Shown here: positions 8,820 through 17,428 of the stretch, piece by piece | How positions within the stretch are numbered: position 1 is the stretch's first letter | How the letters are laid out: each line of letters starts with the position of its first letter | From: Oscillospiraceae bacterium | GTDB lineage: Bacteria > Bacillota > Clostridia > Oscillospirales > Oscillospiraceae | DNA: 64,000 bases | Assembly: GCA_902798545.1 (NCBI GenBank) | Contig: CADBWQ010000002.1 | Location: 1 to 64,000 of the forward strand | Direction of reading: 5' to 3' | The notes under the pieces: model-generated | What the model was told of the DNA's origin: nothing | Databases searched by the model: none | What the model saw: only the letters and a program-made list of their open reading frames with translations | Made by a program: the position numbers and the translations under genes

Positions 8820-9038
8820 TTGGCTAAAGACGATGTAATCGAACTCGAAGGTACAGTTGTGGAGTCTCTCCCCAACACGATGTTCCAGGTAGATATCGGA
8901 AACGGACATATCATTCTCGCTCACATTTCCGGTAAGCTCCGGATGAATTTTATCCGCATTCTGCCCGGTGATAAGGTTACGGTCCAGATGTCGCCCTACG
9001 ACCTGACTCGCGGCCGCATCACGTGGCGAAGCAAATAA
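8820..9038 (+). CDS. infA: Translation initiation factor IF-1
   Basis: IF-1 is a single OB-fold protein that occupies the A site during initiation. The 72-aa product [20 protein letters not shown] and [20 protein letters not shown] match the family closely. The start is TTG, supported by a ggagg site 9 bp upstream and by the conserved N-terminus; no ATG would give a full-length protein. Confidence 0.96.
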   Translation: MAKDDVIELEGTVVESLPNTMFQVDIGNGHIILAHISGKLRMNFIRILPGDKVTVQMSPYDLTRGRITWRSK

Positions 9039-9062
9039 GAGAAGCTTTTCAAGGAGGCAAAA

Positions 9063-9176
9063 ATGAAAGTAAGACCTTCCGTTAAGCCCATGTGCGAAAA
9101 GTGCAAGATCATCAAGCGCAAGGGCAAAGTTATGGTTATCTGCGAGAACCCCAAGCACAAACAGCGTCAGGGTTAA
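9063..9176 (+). CDS. rpmJ: 50S ribosomal protein L36
   Basis: L36 is the smallest ribosomal protein, a zinc ribbon. The 37-aa product [20 protein letters not shown] continues to [17 protein letters not shown] and has the Cys2-Cys-His ligand set (C11, C14, C27, H32). An aaggaggc site precedes the ATG. It lies between infA and rpsM as usual. Confidence 0.97.
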   Translation: MKVRPSVKPMCEKCKIIKRKGKVMVICENPKHKQRQG

Positions 9177-9256
9177 TAAAAATGTGCCGCAAAGCGGCGC
9201 GGCTCCCCTCCGGCGGGAATAAGCTAAAAAACAAATACTGAAAGGAAGAAACACCT

Positions 9257-9571
<315 letters not shown>

Positions 9572-9587
9572 AGGAGGGATATGAAAC

Positions 9588-9989
9588 ATGGCAGCTGCTA
9601 ACAACAAGAAGAAAGTTCGTACACGCCGCAGAGAGCGTAAGAATATTGAAAAGGGCCAGGTTCATATCAGCTCTTCTTTCAATAACACCATGGTCACCTG
9701 CACCGACACGGCCGGAAACGCCATCTCCTGGGCTTCCGCTGGCGGTCTCGGGTTCCGTGGCAGCAAGAAATCCACTCCTTTCGCCGCACAGACTGCGGCG
9801 GAGACTGCCGCCAAGGCGGCGATGGAGCACGGTCTGAAGACGGTTGAAGTCTTCGTCAAAGGCCCTGGCTCCGGTCGCGAGGCAGCCATCCGCGCCCTGC
9901 AGACGGCAGGACTTGAAGTGACGATGATTAAGGACGTTACGCCCATCCCCCACAACGGATGCCGTCCTCCGAAACGTCGCCGCGTATAA
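9588..9989 (+). CDS. rpsK: 30S ribosomal protein S11
   Basis: S11 lies on the platform near the Shine-Dalgarno helix. The 133-aa product has a basic N-terminus, [35 protein letters not shown] and the C-terminal [16 protein letters not shown]. Length is normal. An aaggaggga site precedes the ATG. Confidence 0.98.
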   Translation: MAAANNKKKVRTRRRERKNIEKGQVHISSSFNNTMVTCTDTAGNAISWASAGGLGFRGSKKSTPFAAQTAAETAAKAAMEHGLKTVEVFVKGPGSGREAAIRALQTAGLEVTMIKDVTPIPHNGCRPPKRRRV

Positions 9990-10007
9990 GAGAAGGAGGG
10001 AAATCTT

Positions 10008-10064
10008 ATGGCAAAGAATACCCAGCCGATTGCCCGGAATCAGCCCCGCAGTCATGGGCTATAA
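10008..10064 (+). pseudogene. Original rpsD start, frameshifted after nine codons
   Basis: The ATG at 10008 has the proper Shine-Dalgarno (gaaggaggga) and encodes MAKNTQPIA, the normal N-terminus of this S4 type. It then leaves the S4 frame and stops at 10062-10064 after 18 codons. Clostridial homologues continue with about six residues (KRCRAL-like) before [12 protein letters not shown]. Here gcc is followed by c and then ggaatcagc, consistent with a loss of about 17 bases. Confidence 0.75.
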
Positions 10065-10590
10065 TAAAAAGGTTACTACCCGCAATTCACAGCAGCAGAA
10101 CAGACGGAAAAAGTCCGAATATGCGACCCAGCTGCAGGAAAAGCAGAAGGTCAAGTTCATCTACGGTGTCCTTGAGAAACAGTTCCTCGGCTACTATGAG
10201 AAGGCCGTACGTATGCCCGGCAAGGCCGGCGACAACCTGCTCATCCAGCTTGAGAGCCGTCTGGACAACGTCGTCTTCCGGCTCGGTTACGCTGCTACCC
10301 GCCGCGAGGCCCGTCAGCTGGTCAACCACGGCCACTTCACCGTCAACGGCAAGAAGGTCAACATTCCCAGCTATCAGGTCAAGCCCGGTATGGTGATTGA
10401 ACTGAGAGAGTCCAGCCGCAAGATTGAGCGCTTCAAAGAGAACGTCGAGACCAACAGCTCCATCGTCCTCCCGAAGTGGCTTGAATTTGACGCGGCCAAC
10501 CTGGTCGGCAAGGTTGTTGCTGCTCCGACCAGAGAGGATATTGAATTCCCGGTTGAAGAGCACCTCATCATCGAGTTGTATTCCAAGTAA
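10030..10590 (+). CDS. rpsD: 30S ribosomal protein S4, 5' end out of frame
   Basis: S4 nucleates 30S assembly by binding the five-way junction of 16S rRNA. From [16 protein letters not shown] onward the S4 sequence is intact, including [40 protein letters not shown] (S4 RNA-binding domain) and the end [11 protein letters not shown]. The only in-frame starts are a TTG at 10030, which has no suitably placed Shine-Dalgarno, and an ATG at 10054. The natural start at 10008 is in another frame (see 10008-10064). So the gene as written needs either a frameshift or a poor internal start. A base-level assembly error or a small real deletion would both explain it. Confidence 0.88.
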   Translation: MPGISPAVMGYNKKVTTRNSQQQNRRKKSEYATQLQEKQKVKFIYGVLEKQFLGYYEKAVRMPGKAGDNLLIQLESRLDNVVFRLGYAATRREARQLVNHGHFTVNGKKVNIPSYQVKPGMVIELRESSRKIERFKENVETNSSIVLPKWLEFDAANLVGKVVAAPTREDIEFPVEEHLIIELYSK

Positions 10591-10677
10591 TTCATAGGCC
10601 CTCGTTAACGCATAATCAGCCAAAGCGACCGCCCGCTTCAACGGGCGCAATGATAATAAGGAGGGTAACGGTACCAT

Positions 10678-11634
10678 ATGATAGAAATAAAGAAGCCGCG
10701 TATCGAATGCATAGAGACCCCGACCGATCCTGCATACGGCAAGTATATCGTGGAGCCTCTGGAGCGCGGCTACGGCACGACGCTTGGAAACTCTCTCCGC
10801 AGAGTTCTGCTCTCATCCCTCCCCGGCATCGCGGTCACCAGCATCAAGATTGCAGGTGTGCAGCATGAGTTTTCGACGATTCCCGGCGTCAAGGAAGACG
10901 TGACGGAGATTGTCCTGAATGTCAAAAGCATCATCGCAAAGCTCCATTCCAACGGGCCCAAGACGATCTATCTGGACGCCTCGGGTGAAGGTGTGGTAAC
11001 GGCAGGTGACATTAAGCCTGATGCAGAGGTTGAGATCCTGAATCCCGACCAGGTCATCGCAACGCTCGGACCGGAAGGTGCATTGAACATGGAACTTGTT
11101 GTGGATCATGGACGCGGCTATGTACCCGCCGACCGCAATAAGAATCCCGCAATGCCCATTGGTACGATTCCAGTTGACTCGATCTTCACCCCGGTGGTGA
11201 AAGTCAACTACAGTGTGGAAAACACCCGTGTCGGTAACCAGACAGACTTCGATAAGCTGACGCTGGAAGTCTGGACGGACAAGACGATGTCTTCCCGCGA
11301 CGCTGTATCCCTGGCCGCCAAGATCCTGGTTGACCATTTCACACTGTTCACTGATCTGTCTGAGAATCTGACGGATGAGTCAGTCGTTGTGGAAAAGGAA
11401 GAGCAGGAAACCAACGACCTCATGAGCATCACGATCGAAGAGCTGGATCTCTCTGTACGCAGCTTCAACTGCCTGAAGCGTGCGAATATCAACACGGTAG
11501 AGGATCTGGTCAGCAAGACCCAGGAAGAGATGATCAAGGTTCGCAACCTTGGCCGCAAGTCTCTCGAAGAGGTCGAGCACAAGCTCAACCAGATGGGACT
11601 CCATCTGGCCGATGACAGCGAAAGCAACAACTGA
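10678..11634 (+). CDS. rpoA: DNA-directed RNA polymerase subunit alpha
   Basis: The alpha dimer scaffolds RNA polymerase assembly and its C-terminal domain contacts UP elements and activators. The 318-aa product shows the N-terminal dimer domain ([19 protein letters not shown]), a linker around residues 235-250, and the alpha-CTD with [19 protein letters not shown] and [21 protein letters not shown] strong ggaggg site precedes the ATG. It follows an 87-bp gap with a small GCCCG/CGGGC hairpin. Confidence 0.98.
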   Translation: MIEIKKPRIECIETPTDPAYGKYIVEPLERGYGTTLGNSLRRVLLSSLPGIAVTSIKIAGVQHEFSTIPGVKEDVTEIVLNVKSIIAKLHSNGPKTIYLDASGEGVVTAGDIKPDAEVEILNPDQVIATLGPEGALNMELVVDHGRGYVPADRNKNPAMPIGTIPVDSIFTPVVKVNYSVENTRVGNQTDFDKLTLEVWTDKTMSSRDAVSLAAKILVDHFTLFTDLSENLTDESVVVEKEEQETNDLMSITIEELDLSVRSFNCLKRANINTVEDLVSKTQEEMIKVRNLGRKSLEEVEHKLNQMGLHLADDSESNN

Positions 11635-11683
11635 CAACCCACCACAGGAATTTATGCCTGAACCGTAAGGAGGAAATAATACA

Positions 11684-12025
11684 ATGCCTGGAACCAGAAA
11701 GCTCGGCAAGACGACTGCCCAGCGCATGGCGATGCTCCGTCAGCAGGTAACTGATCTGCTCGATAAGGGCAAAATGGAGACCACCGTCACCCGCGCCAAG
11801 GAAATTGCTCCCATGGCCGAGAAAATGATCACTCTTGGCAAGGCAAAGGATCTGGCGTCCTATCGTCAGGCCCTGAGCTTCATCACCAGAGAAGATGTTG
11901 CCAAGAAGGTTTTCGACGAAGTCGCGCCCAAGTATGCCGACCGTAACGGCGGCTACACCCGCATCACCCGCATCGGCGCACGCCGCGGCGATGCTGCTGA
12001 GATGGCAGTGATCGAACTCGTCTGA
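11684..12025 (+). CDS. rplQ: 50S ribosomal protein L17
   Basis: L17 lies at the exit tunnel rim. The 113-aa product [20 protein letters not shown] matches the family start, and it ends with [20 protein letters not shown]. This is the usual last gene of the alpha operon, and a terminator follows 19 bp later. Confidence 0.98.
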   Translation: MPGTRKLGKTTAQRMAMLRQQVTDLLDKGKMETTVTRAKEIAPMAEKMITLGKAKDLASYRQALSFITREDVAKKVFDEVAPKYADRNGGYTRITRIGARRGDAAEMAVIELV

Positions 12026-12044
12026 TCTGCAATAAACGTAAAGC

Positions 12045-12073
12045 CCCCGGCCGGAATCGGCCGGGGACTTCTT
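12045..12073 (+). terminator. Rho-independent terminator of the ribosomal operon
   Basis: A perfect 9-bp stem CCCCGGCCG/CGGCCGGGG with a four-base loop lies just after rplQ, followed by the short T-containing run acttctt. It ends the long ribosomal transcript before the HAD gene. Confidence 0.8.
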
Positions 12074-12092
12074 AATAATGGGAGGAATTACA

Positions 12093-12755
12093 ATGGAGCA
12101 AACGATCACAACCGTACTCTTCGATTTCGACGGGACAGTGTTTGATACTGTGGAGGGAATCACAAAAAGCATACAATATGCGCTCCACAAGCACGGGAGA
12201 GACGCGGAGCTTGAGGAACTCCGCTGCTTTGCCGGGCCGCCGCTGGTGGACAAGTTTATGGAGGTCTACGGTGTCTTGAGAGAAGAGGCTGAAGAGCTGG
12301 TAACAGACTTCCGCGAGCGCTATGTACCGATCGGAGTGTATGAGTCGAGCCCTTTTCCGGGAATTCAGGAACTCCTGGAGACACTCCGCGCAGCGGGAAA
12401 GAAGACGGCCATTGCGACTTCTAAGCCGCAGGCGCTTGCTGAGCTGCTGCTGGAGCGAGCGAAACTCCGGGACATCTTTGATGTGGTGGTCGGGAGCGGA
12501 GGCGGTGTCAACAATGACGCCAAGTGGCAGATTGTTACCCGGGCGATGAAGCTCTGTGGGTCAAAGCCGGAAAACTGCGTCCTTGTCGGAGACACCAAAT
12601 ATGACGTAGAGGGCGCAAAGAAATGCGGCATCCCTTGTATTGGAGTACGCTGGGGCTATGCGGCCGAAGGCGAACTGGAGGCAACCGGTGCTGCGGCCAT
12701 GGTGGAAACACCGAAGGAACTGGCCGTGCTGCTCTGCGGAATGAGAGAAGAATAA
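12093..12755 (+). CDS. HAD-superfamily phosphatase, phosphoglycolate phosphatase-like
   Basis: A 220-aa HAD-IA family hydrolase. Motif I is FDFDGTVFDT (nucleophile Asp at residue 11 and acid/base Asp at 13), motif II is in the TSKP region, the motif III Lys precedes KPENCVLVGD, and motif IV is VGDTKYDVEGAKKCG. A small helical cap lies at about residues 20-90. Substrate cannot be read from the sequence; related enzymes act on phosphoglycolate, pyrophosphate or nucleotides. The start is the ATG with ggagg 7 bp upstream; an earlier ATG at 12078 lies before this site and is less likely. It is a single gene between two terminators. Confidence 0.85.
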   Translation: MEQTITTVLFDFDGTVFDTVEGITKSIQYALHKHGRDAELEELRCFAGPPLVDKFMEVYGVLREEAEELVTDFRERYVPIGVYESSPFPGIQELLETLRAAGKKTAIATSKPQALAELLLERAKLRDIFDVVVGSGGGVNNDAKWQIVTRAMKLCGSKPENCVLVGDTKYDVEGAKKCGIPCIGVRWGYAAEGELEATGAAAMVETPKELAVLLCGMREE

Positions 12756-12783
12756 CAGACGAGGACATGCTGTACGCATGAAG

Positions 12784-12820
12784 ACGGGGCGAAAATCCGA
12801 AGTCCGGATCCTCGCCCCGT
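12784..12820. terminator. Bidirectional terminator between convergent genes
   Basis: The ACGGGGCGA/TCGCCCCGT stem encloses a second ATCCG/CGGAT pairing, lying between the converging HAD and cysteine-desulfidase genes. The plus-strand tail is ttgcctctct. It can serve both transcripts. Confidence 0.75.
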
Positions 12821-12839
12821 TTGCCTCTCTTGATGAAAA

Positions 12840-14114
12840 TCAGGTAGTTGACATCATGAGTTTTATGACTTCCTTGTCGGTGCCGCGCATGCCGTCGCGT
12901 GCGATGCTGCTGACCGCCCGGATGGTGTTCTCGACGCCCTTGACCACGATGCCGTCGCCGCCGTAGAACTGGCTGTCATGCATGTACATGCGCATGCCGA
13001 GAAGACCGGATTCCACCGCGGAGGCAATCTTGGCAGCGCAGCTGGCTTTGGCTCCGTCGCAGATCATGCCGGAGTTGATGGCCAGTACGTTCACGATGGT
13101 GTGAGAGATTTCGTCATAACCGCCACCGTAGAGGTAGCAGATTCCCGCGCCGGCGCCGGCCCCGGCGGAGGTCGCGCCGCAATAGGCGGAGAGGCTGCCG
13201 ATCCCGGTCTTGAGATGGATGGTGACGAGGTTGGAGATCACGAGGGCGCGCAAAAGCATCTCGTGTGAAACGCCTAACTCCAGCGCATAGACGATCACCG
13301 GAACGGAAGTAGTGATGCCCTGGTTCCCGCTGCCGGAATTGATGACCACGGGCAGCTCACATCCGTCCATGCGTGCGTCTGACCCCGCAGCTGCCCAGGC
13401 CTTGGCACGGTTGTGGACCGTGTTGCCATAGCTGAGCAGCAGGATCTTCCCGATCCCGGCACCGTAGGTCCCTTTCAGACCCTCCTTGACGATGGCAATG
13501 TTATAGTCGATCTGCCTCTGAAGGGTGGGCTTTACGTCTTCGATGTCCACGCAGCCGGCAAACTCCACGATACGTTCCACCGTCAGGAGGGAGCGGTTCT
13601 CCGGCGCCTGAATTGTCTCATTGCTGAAGGGCTTCTCCAGGAGAACCTTATCATTCTTACGGATACAGACCACATTTGTGTGGTGGCTGACAATATGCAC
13701 ATAGGCGGTATCGAAACCGGCGGACAGGGAAACGGCAAGGTCGAAAGGCTGGTCGGAGTCCGCCTCCATCAGGGTGATGTCCGCAGTCTCTAGATACGCA
13801 TCAAGGGCTTTGAGATCGGCTTCTGCTGCCTCGGAAATGACTTCAAGCTCCTTCTCCGATTTTCCAAAGCAGAGACCTGCCGCAACTGCGGTGCGGAGCC
13901 CCTTGCGCCCGCCGGTATTCGGCACCACGACACTCTTGACGTTCTTGATGATGTTGCCGCTGACGATCAGAACTGTCTTTTCCGGCATGCGGCCGAGCGT
14001 GTCGCGCGCAAGCGCTGCGGCATAAGCTACAGCAATCGGTTCCGTACACCCCATGGCAGGGACGAGTTCTTCTCTTAGAATGTCCAAATAACTGTCATAT
14101 ATTGTTTTTTCCAT
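12840..14114 (-). CDS. L-cysteine desulfidase / UPF0597 (CyuA-like) protein
   Basis: The 424-aa product belongs to the UPF0597 family, related to the L-serine dehydratase alpha domain. Characterised members (archaeal CyuA-type L-cysteine desulfidase) carry a [4Fe-4S] cluster and release sulfide, ammonia and pyruvate from cysteine. The three family cysteines are visible: GCTEP near residue 23, the AYCGATSAGAGAGAG loop, and GMICDGAKASC. The start is the ATG of MEKTIYDSY with gagg 8 bp upstream; a GTG nine bases earlier is possible. A likely own promoter lies at 14201-14229. L-serine deamination is the alternative activity. It is the only minus-strand gene in this part of the window. Confidence 0.85.
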   Translation of the reverse strand: MEKTIYDSYLDILREELVPAMGCTEPIAVAYAAALARDTLGRMPEKTVLIVSGNIIKNVKSVVVPNTGGRKGLRTAVAAGLCFGKSEKELEVISEAAEADLKALDAYLETADITLMEADSDQPFDLAVSLSAGFDTAYVHIVSHHTNVVCIRKNDKVLLEKPFSNETIQAPENRSLLTVERIVEFAGCVDIEDVKPTLQRQIDYNIAIVKEGLKGTYGAGIGKILLLSYGNTVHNRAKAWAAAGSDARMDGCELPVVINSGSGNQGITTSVPVIVYALELGVSHEMLLRALVISNLVTIHLKTGIGSLSAYCGATSAGAGAGAGICYLYGGGYDEISHTIVNVLAINSGMICDGAKASCAAKIASAVESGLLGMRMYMHDSQFYGGDGIVVKGVENTIRAVSSIARDGMRGTDKEVIKLMMSTT

Positions 14115-14200
14115 TTTGGGCACCTCATTCCCAGAAACAAAAGAAGCGTGTGTAAACAGGCCTGACAGACAAGAGGATTGTACACTCTTTCCATATACAT

Positions 14201-14229
14201 AATTTACTATGAATCCACAGAAAGGTCAA
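14201..14229 (-). promoter_or_regulatory. Probable promoter of the cysteine desulfidase gene
   Basis: On the minus strand TTGACC (14224-14229) is separated by 17 bp from TAAATT (14201-14206). The start codon at 14114 lies about 87 bp downstream. The spacing is ideal and the -35 is near consensus. Confidence 0.5.
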
Positions 14230-14442
14230 CGGCTGTTTTTGCATGGAAATATGAAAATATATAATTCTGATATCACAAAAAACTCAGATTGCTGAAATCA
14301 GGCTGGCAGAGGATTGCCCTGTGCCGTTCATCTGAAAACACTGGTAAGAAGCGCCTGAACCAGACTGAAAACCGGCAAAGTGCTCAAAAATCCACGTTAT
14401 TTTTCGGTACATTTTCTGGATTCGACAAAAAAACAGAAAAAC
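14230..14442. other. Intergenic stretch with no recognised feature
   Basis: AT-rich sequence between the divergent promoters of the cysteine desulfidase gene and the lysine-riboswitch transporter operon. A short open frame ending at 14474 lacks a Shine-Dalgarno and homology I can recognise. It runs through the promoter, so I do not call it a gene. Confidence 0.4.
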
Positions 14443-14472
14443 ACACTTTCATGATTGACAGTGTGAAAGTGT
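14443..14472. promoter_or_regulatory. Inverted repeat flanking the -35 box (candidate operator)
   Basis: ACACTTTCA (14443-14451) and its exact reverse complement TGAAAGTGT (14464-14472) are separated by 12 bases that contain the TTGACA -35 hexamer. A repressor bound here would block the promoter. The regulator is unknown; it does not match the ARG-box pattern. Confidence 0.5.
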
Positions 14473-14483
14473 AATGCTAATAT
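14455..14483 (+). promoter_or_regulatory. Strong sigma-A promoter of the lysine-riboswitch operon
   Basis: A perfect TTGACA (14455-14460), a 17-bp spacer ending in TGC (extended -10), and TAATAT (14478-14483). Transcription would start near 14490, just upstream of the riboswitch. Confidence 0.85.
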
Positions 14484-14503
14484 ATATCCAAATTGAATCG
14501 CTT

Positions 14504-14668
14504 TAGATAGAGGCGCGGTGTTCATCAGTACCATACCGGCAAGGCCAGGCAGCTGTCGGACGGGAAAGGGACCATCGCCGAAGATTCAGAAGGGTGCCTG
14601 CCCGACTGTTTCTGGGCTGCGCGAGAAGATCGTACAGACTGTCACAATACTTTGTGGAGCGCTATCGA
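14504..14668 (+). ncRNA. Lysine riboswitch (L-box)
   Basis: The conserved L-box elements occur in order. P1 is closed by GATAG (14506-14510) and CTATC (14662-14666). Between them lie GATAGAGGCGCGG, CATCAGTA, GGGAAAGGGACCATCGCCGAAG, the TTTCTGGGC region, ACTGTCAC and GTGGAGCGCTATC. These match the lysine-binding core of known lysC leaders. A terminator stem (14705-14733) follows, so lysine binding should stop transcription before the transporter genes. It directly supports lysine as the ligand sensed, and by inference as the substrate of the ABC system. Confidence 0.93.
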
Positions 14669-14704
14669 TGATGACCGGATTGTTTCTGTTCTTTCCGATT
14701 TTCC

Positions 14705-14733
14705 ATGGACCGCTTACAAAGCGGTTCATTTTT
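14705..14733 (+). terminator. Riboswitch expression-platform terminator
   Basis: An 11-bp stem (ATGGACCGCTT/AAGCGGTTCAT, one G-T pair) with a three-base loop ends in TTTTT at 14729-14733, 37 bp after the riboswitch. This is the expected attenuator for lysine-dependent shut-off. Confidence 0.85.
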
Positions 14734-14791
14734 ATGATCCCCACCGGCGGGGAGGAACAGCCGGAGCGCAGATGCGCAGAAAGGAAGAACA

Positions 14792-15661
14792 ATGAGAAGA
14801 ACGATCGCGTTGCTGCTGGCGGTTATGATGATTTTTGCCCTGGCAGCCACCCAGGCCTTTGCCGATGATGCGGCTGTCCCCAGTGGAGTGGAAGACGGTG
14901 TCCTCACCATCGCCATGGAATGTGCCTATGCCCCCTACAACTGGACCCAGAGCGACGACTCCAACGGTGCTGTCCCTATCGCCAATGTCCCCGGCTCTTA
15001 TGCCAACGGCTATGATGTCATGATTGCAAAGCGGATCTGTGAAGCCAACGGCTGGGAACTTGAAGTGATCCAGTCCGACTGGGATTCTCTGGTCCCCGGT
15101 GTGCAGACCGGTACATTTGACGCGGTCATCGCCGGCCAGTCCATGACTGCCGAGCGTGCCGAGCAGGTCGACTTTGCAGGACCCTATTTCTATGCGACGA
15201 TCGTCTGCCTGACAAAGGCCGACAGCCCTCTGGCGTCCGCCACCGGCATTGCCGACCTCTCCGGCCACAGCTGCACGGCACAGATCGCGACAATCTGGTA
15301 TGATACCTGCCTGCCGCAGATCGAAGGCGCCAAGATCCAGACCGCTGCCGAGACTGCTCCTGCCATGCTGATGGCACTGGAGACTGATATGGTCGAGTTC
15401 GTCTGCACCGACATGCCCACCGCACAGGGCGCCGTTGCCGCCTATCCTGATATGACGATTCTGGACTTCACCGGTACAGATGGTGACTTCCAGTTTACCG
15501 AGCAGGAGCGTGCCGAGAATGTCAACATTGGTGTTTCCATGATGAAGGGCAACACGGTCCTGCGTGAAGCCGTCGACGAAGTGCTGTCCACCATGACGGC
15601 GGACGATTTCAACGACCTGATGGCCGAGGCCATCTCCGTTCAGCCGTTGAGCGAAGACTGA
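14792..15661 (+). CDS. ABC transporter substrate-binding protein, probable lysine binder
   Basis: This 289-aa family-3 (polar amino acid) solute-binding protein captures substrate outside the cell for the permease and ATPase downstream. Residues 1-25 form a signal peptide (RRTIALLLAVMMIFALAATQ, cut after AFA). The mature part has the SBP_bac_3 pattern (YDVMIAKRICEANGWELEV, WDSLVPGVQTGTFDAVIAG, MTAERAEQVDFAGPYF). No lipobox Cys is visible, which is unusual because Gram-positive binding proteins are normally lipid-anchored. Lysine is inferred from the riboswitch in its leader. A terminator-like hairpin separates it from the permease. Confidence 0.88.
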   Translation: MRRTIALLLAVMMIFALAATQAFADDAAVPSGVEDGVLTIAMECAYAPYNWTQSDDSNGAVPIANVPGSYANGYDVMIAKRICEANGWELEVIQSDWDSLVPGVQTGTFDAVIAGQSMTAERAEQVDFAGPYFYATIVCLTKADSPLASATGIADLSGHSCTAQIATIWYDTCLPQIEGAKIQTAAETAPAMLMALETDMVEFVCTDMPTAQGAVAAYPDMTILDFTGTDGDFQFTEQERAENVNIGVSMMKGNTVLREAVDEVLSTMTADDFNDLMAEAISVQPLSED

Positions 15662-15681
15662 ACCTTTTTCAGAAAGAGACC

Positions 15682-15708
15682 GGGCGGGAGCTGAACTCCC
15701 GCCCTTTT
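15682..15708 (+). terminator. Intra-operon terminator between binding protein and permease
   Basis: GGGCGGGAG (15682-15690) pairs with CTCCCGCCC (15696-15704) around a 5-nt loop and is followed by TTTT. It probably lets partial read-through occur, so the binding protein is made in excess over the permease and ATPase. Confidence 0.8.
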
Positions 15709-15742
15709 GATGACAGTACAGTGATTAACAAGGAGCGGACGC

Positions 15743-16591
15743 ATGAACAAGTTTGCACAGCTTGCAGCGGACATCACCAAGCTTTGGACCAAATACGGTA
15801 CCGCCTATCTCAGCGGCATTGAGAACACGCTGATTCTCGCATTGGTGGGTACGGTGATTGGATGCCTGATCGGTTTTGTCTGCGGAATTCTCAATACTAT
15901 CCCGCGACGGCCAAACGACCACCCGCTGAAGAAGTTTATTCTGTCGTTGATCCGGGTGATCATCCGGATCTATGTGGAGGTCTTCCGCGGTACGCCGATG
16001 GTGCTGCAGGCGGTGTTCCTGTTCTACGGACTGCCGTACTTTACAGACAATGCCGTGAAGTTCACTTCCGTCTGGGCGGCCGCCATCGTAGTCGTATCCA
16101 TCAATACAGGAGCCTACATGGCTGAGTCGGTCCGCGGCGGTATCATTTCCGTTGATCCCGGCCAGACCGAGGGCGCTATGGCTATCGGCATGACACACGT
16201 GCAGACCATGACGAGCGTGATTCTCCCGCAGGCGTTGCGCAACATCATGCCTCAGATCGGCAACAACTTCATCATCAACGTCAAGGACACCTCCGTGATG
16301 TTCATCATCGGATTTCCCGATTTCTTCGCCGCTCACCGGGCAACCGTGGGCGCGAGCTATCTTTACTTCCCCTCAGCCACGGTGGAGATGGTGGGCTATC
16401 TCACCATGACACTGATTGCGTCTTTCCTGCTTCGCTGGGTGGAGAAAAAGATGGACGGATCCGGAAACTATGAACTGGTACAGGAGGATCAGCTCACCAT
16501 GACCGCCGGAACCTATCGCCATCCCGACCGGGGGACGCCCTTCGATGAGCGCAGCAAAGAGTATGAGAACAGTGAAAAGGAGGCGGAATAA
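15743..16591 (+). CDS. Amino-acid ABC transporter permease
   Basis: A 282-aa HisM/GlnP-type inner-membrane permease for polar amino acids. It has about five transmembrane segments beginning with the [20 protein letters not shown] region. The EAA cytoplasmic loop reads [20 protein letters not shown], the site that docks on the ATPase. A hydrophilic C-terminal tail of ~35 residues is a little longer than usual. It follows the binding protein and precedes the ATPase by one base. Confidence 0.92.
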   Translation: MNKFAQLAADITKLWTKYGTAYLSGIENTLILALVGTVIGCLIGFVCGILNTIPRRPNDHPLKKFILSLIRVIIRIYVEVFRGTPMVLQAVFLFYGLPYFTDNAVKFTSVWAAAIVVVSINTGAYMAESVRGGIISVDPGQTEGAMAIGMTHVQTMTSVILPQALRNIMPQIGNNFIINVKDTSVMFIIGFPDFFAAHRATVGASYLYFPSATVEMVGYLTMTLIASFLLRWVEKKMDGSGNYELVQEDQLTMTAGTYRHPDRGTPFDERSKEYENSEKEAE

Positions 16592-16592
16592 G

Positions 16593-17330
16593 ATGGCGGA
16601 TCAGATTCTGCAGATCAATCATCTGTCCAAGTCCTTCGGTTCGCATGAGGTCTTGAAGGACATTGATTTTACCGTCAGCCAGGGGGACGTTATCAGCATC
16701 ATTGGTGCCTCCGGCTCCGGAAAATCCACACTCCTGCGCTGCATCAACCTCCTGGAGACTCCGACCTCAGGAGAAATCCTCTATCACGGGAAAAACGTCC
16801 TGCAGCGCGGGACGAACCCGGCGGAATACCGGGCACATGTGGGAATGGTGTTCCAGTCCTTTAACCTTTTCAACAACATGTCCGTCCTCGAAAACTGCTT
16901 GGTAGGTCAGATCAAGGTCCTGAAAAGGGATAAGACCGAGGCGAGGGATCATGCCATGCACTACCTGGACAAGGTAGGCATGACCCCGTATATCAATGCC
17001 CGTCCGCGCCAGATTTCCGGTGGCCAGAAACAGCGCGTTGCAATTGCCCGCGCTATGGCGATGGATCCGGAGGTGTTGCTGTTTGACGAGCCGACCTCAG
17101 CCCTGGATCCGGAGATGGTAGGGGAGGTTCTGACCGTTATGAAAAATCTGGCGGAGAGTGGTATGACGATGCTGGTCGTTACCCACGAGATGGCATTTGC
17201 ACGGGATGTGAGCAAACGAGTCGTCTATATGAACGGCGGTGTGATCTGTGAGCAGGGAAGTCCGGAGGAGCTCTTCAAGAATCCCCGGAAACAGGAGACC
17301 ATTGACTTCCTGTCACGATTCAGAGGCTGA
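16593..17330 (+). CDS. Amino-acid ABC transporter ATP-binding protein
   Basis: A 245-aa GlnQ/HisP-type ATPase that powers import. Walker A is GASGSGKST, the signature is [20 protein letters not shown], and Walker B with the catalytic Glu is [14 protein letters not shown], followed by the H-loop [16 protein letters not shown]. The start is the ATG with aaggaggc 7-9 bp upstream, one base after the permease stop. The operon is binding protein, permease, ATPase under the lysine riboswitch. Confidence 0.95.
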   Translation: MADQILQINHLSKSFGSHEVLKDIDFTVSQGDVISIIGASGSGKSTLLRCINLLETPTSGEILYHGKNVLQRGTNPAEYRAHVGMVFQSFNLFNNMSVLENCLVGQIKVLKRDKTEARDHAMHYLDKVGMTPYINARPRQISGGQKQRVAIARAMAMDPEVLLFDEPTSALDPEMVGEVLTVMKNLAESGMTMLVVTHEMAFARDVSKRVVYMNGGVICEQGSPEELFKNPRKQETIDFLSRFRG

Positions 17331-17355
17331 ACAGCGCCAGAGACAAAGGCTTTCG

Positions 17356-17384
17356 GAGCCGGCGGATATTGATTCCGCCGGCTC
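17356..17384 (+). terminator. Stem-loop after the transporter operon
   Basis: An 11-bp perfect stem GAGCCGGCGGA/TCCGCCGGCTC with a 7-base loop lies 26 bp after the ATPase gene. There is no strong T run after it (tgcatgtt). Its loop carries the -35 of the next promoter. Confidence 0.6.
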
Positions 17385-17397
17385 TGCATGTTATAAT
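17369..17397 (+). promoter_or_regulatory. Promoter of the RCK-RyR membrane protein gene
   Basis: TTGATT (17369-17374), 17 bp, then TATAAT (17392-17397) preceded by TGT (extended -10). The -35 lies in the loop and 3' arm of the preceding terminator. The start codon is ~25 bp after the expected transcription start. Confidence 0.7.
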
Positions 17398-17428
17398 CAA
17401 ATTCATCAATCTGAACGGAGGCATGTGG

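Noticed and set aside
14289..14474. A 61-codon open frame before the riboswitch
   Set aside because: It has no Shine-Dalgarno, no homology, and runs through the promoter and operator-like repeat.
14505..14667. T-box or cobalamin-type leader instead of a lysine riboswitch
   Set aside because: The order of conserved elements (GATAGAGG, GGGAAAGGGA, CGCCGAAG, CTGTCAC, GAGCGCTATC) fits the L-box only; no specifier loop or T-box sequence is present.
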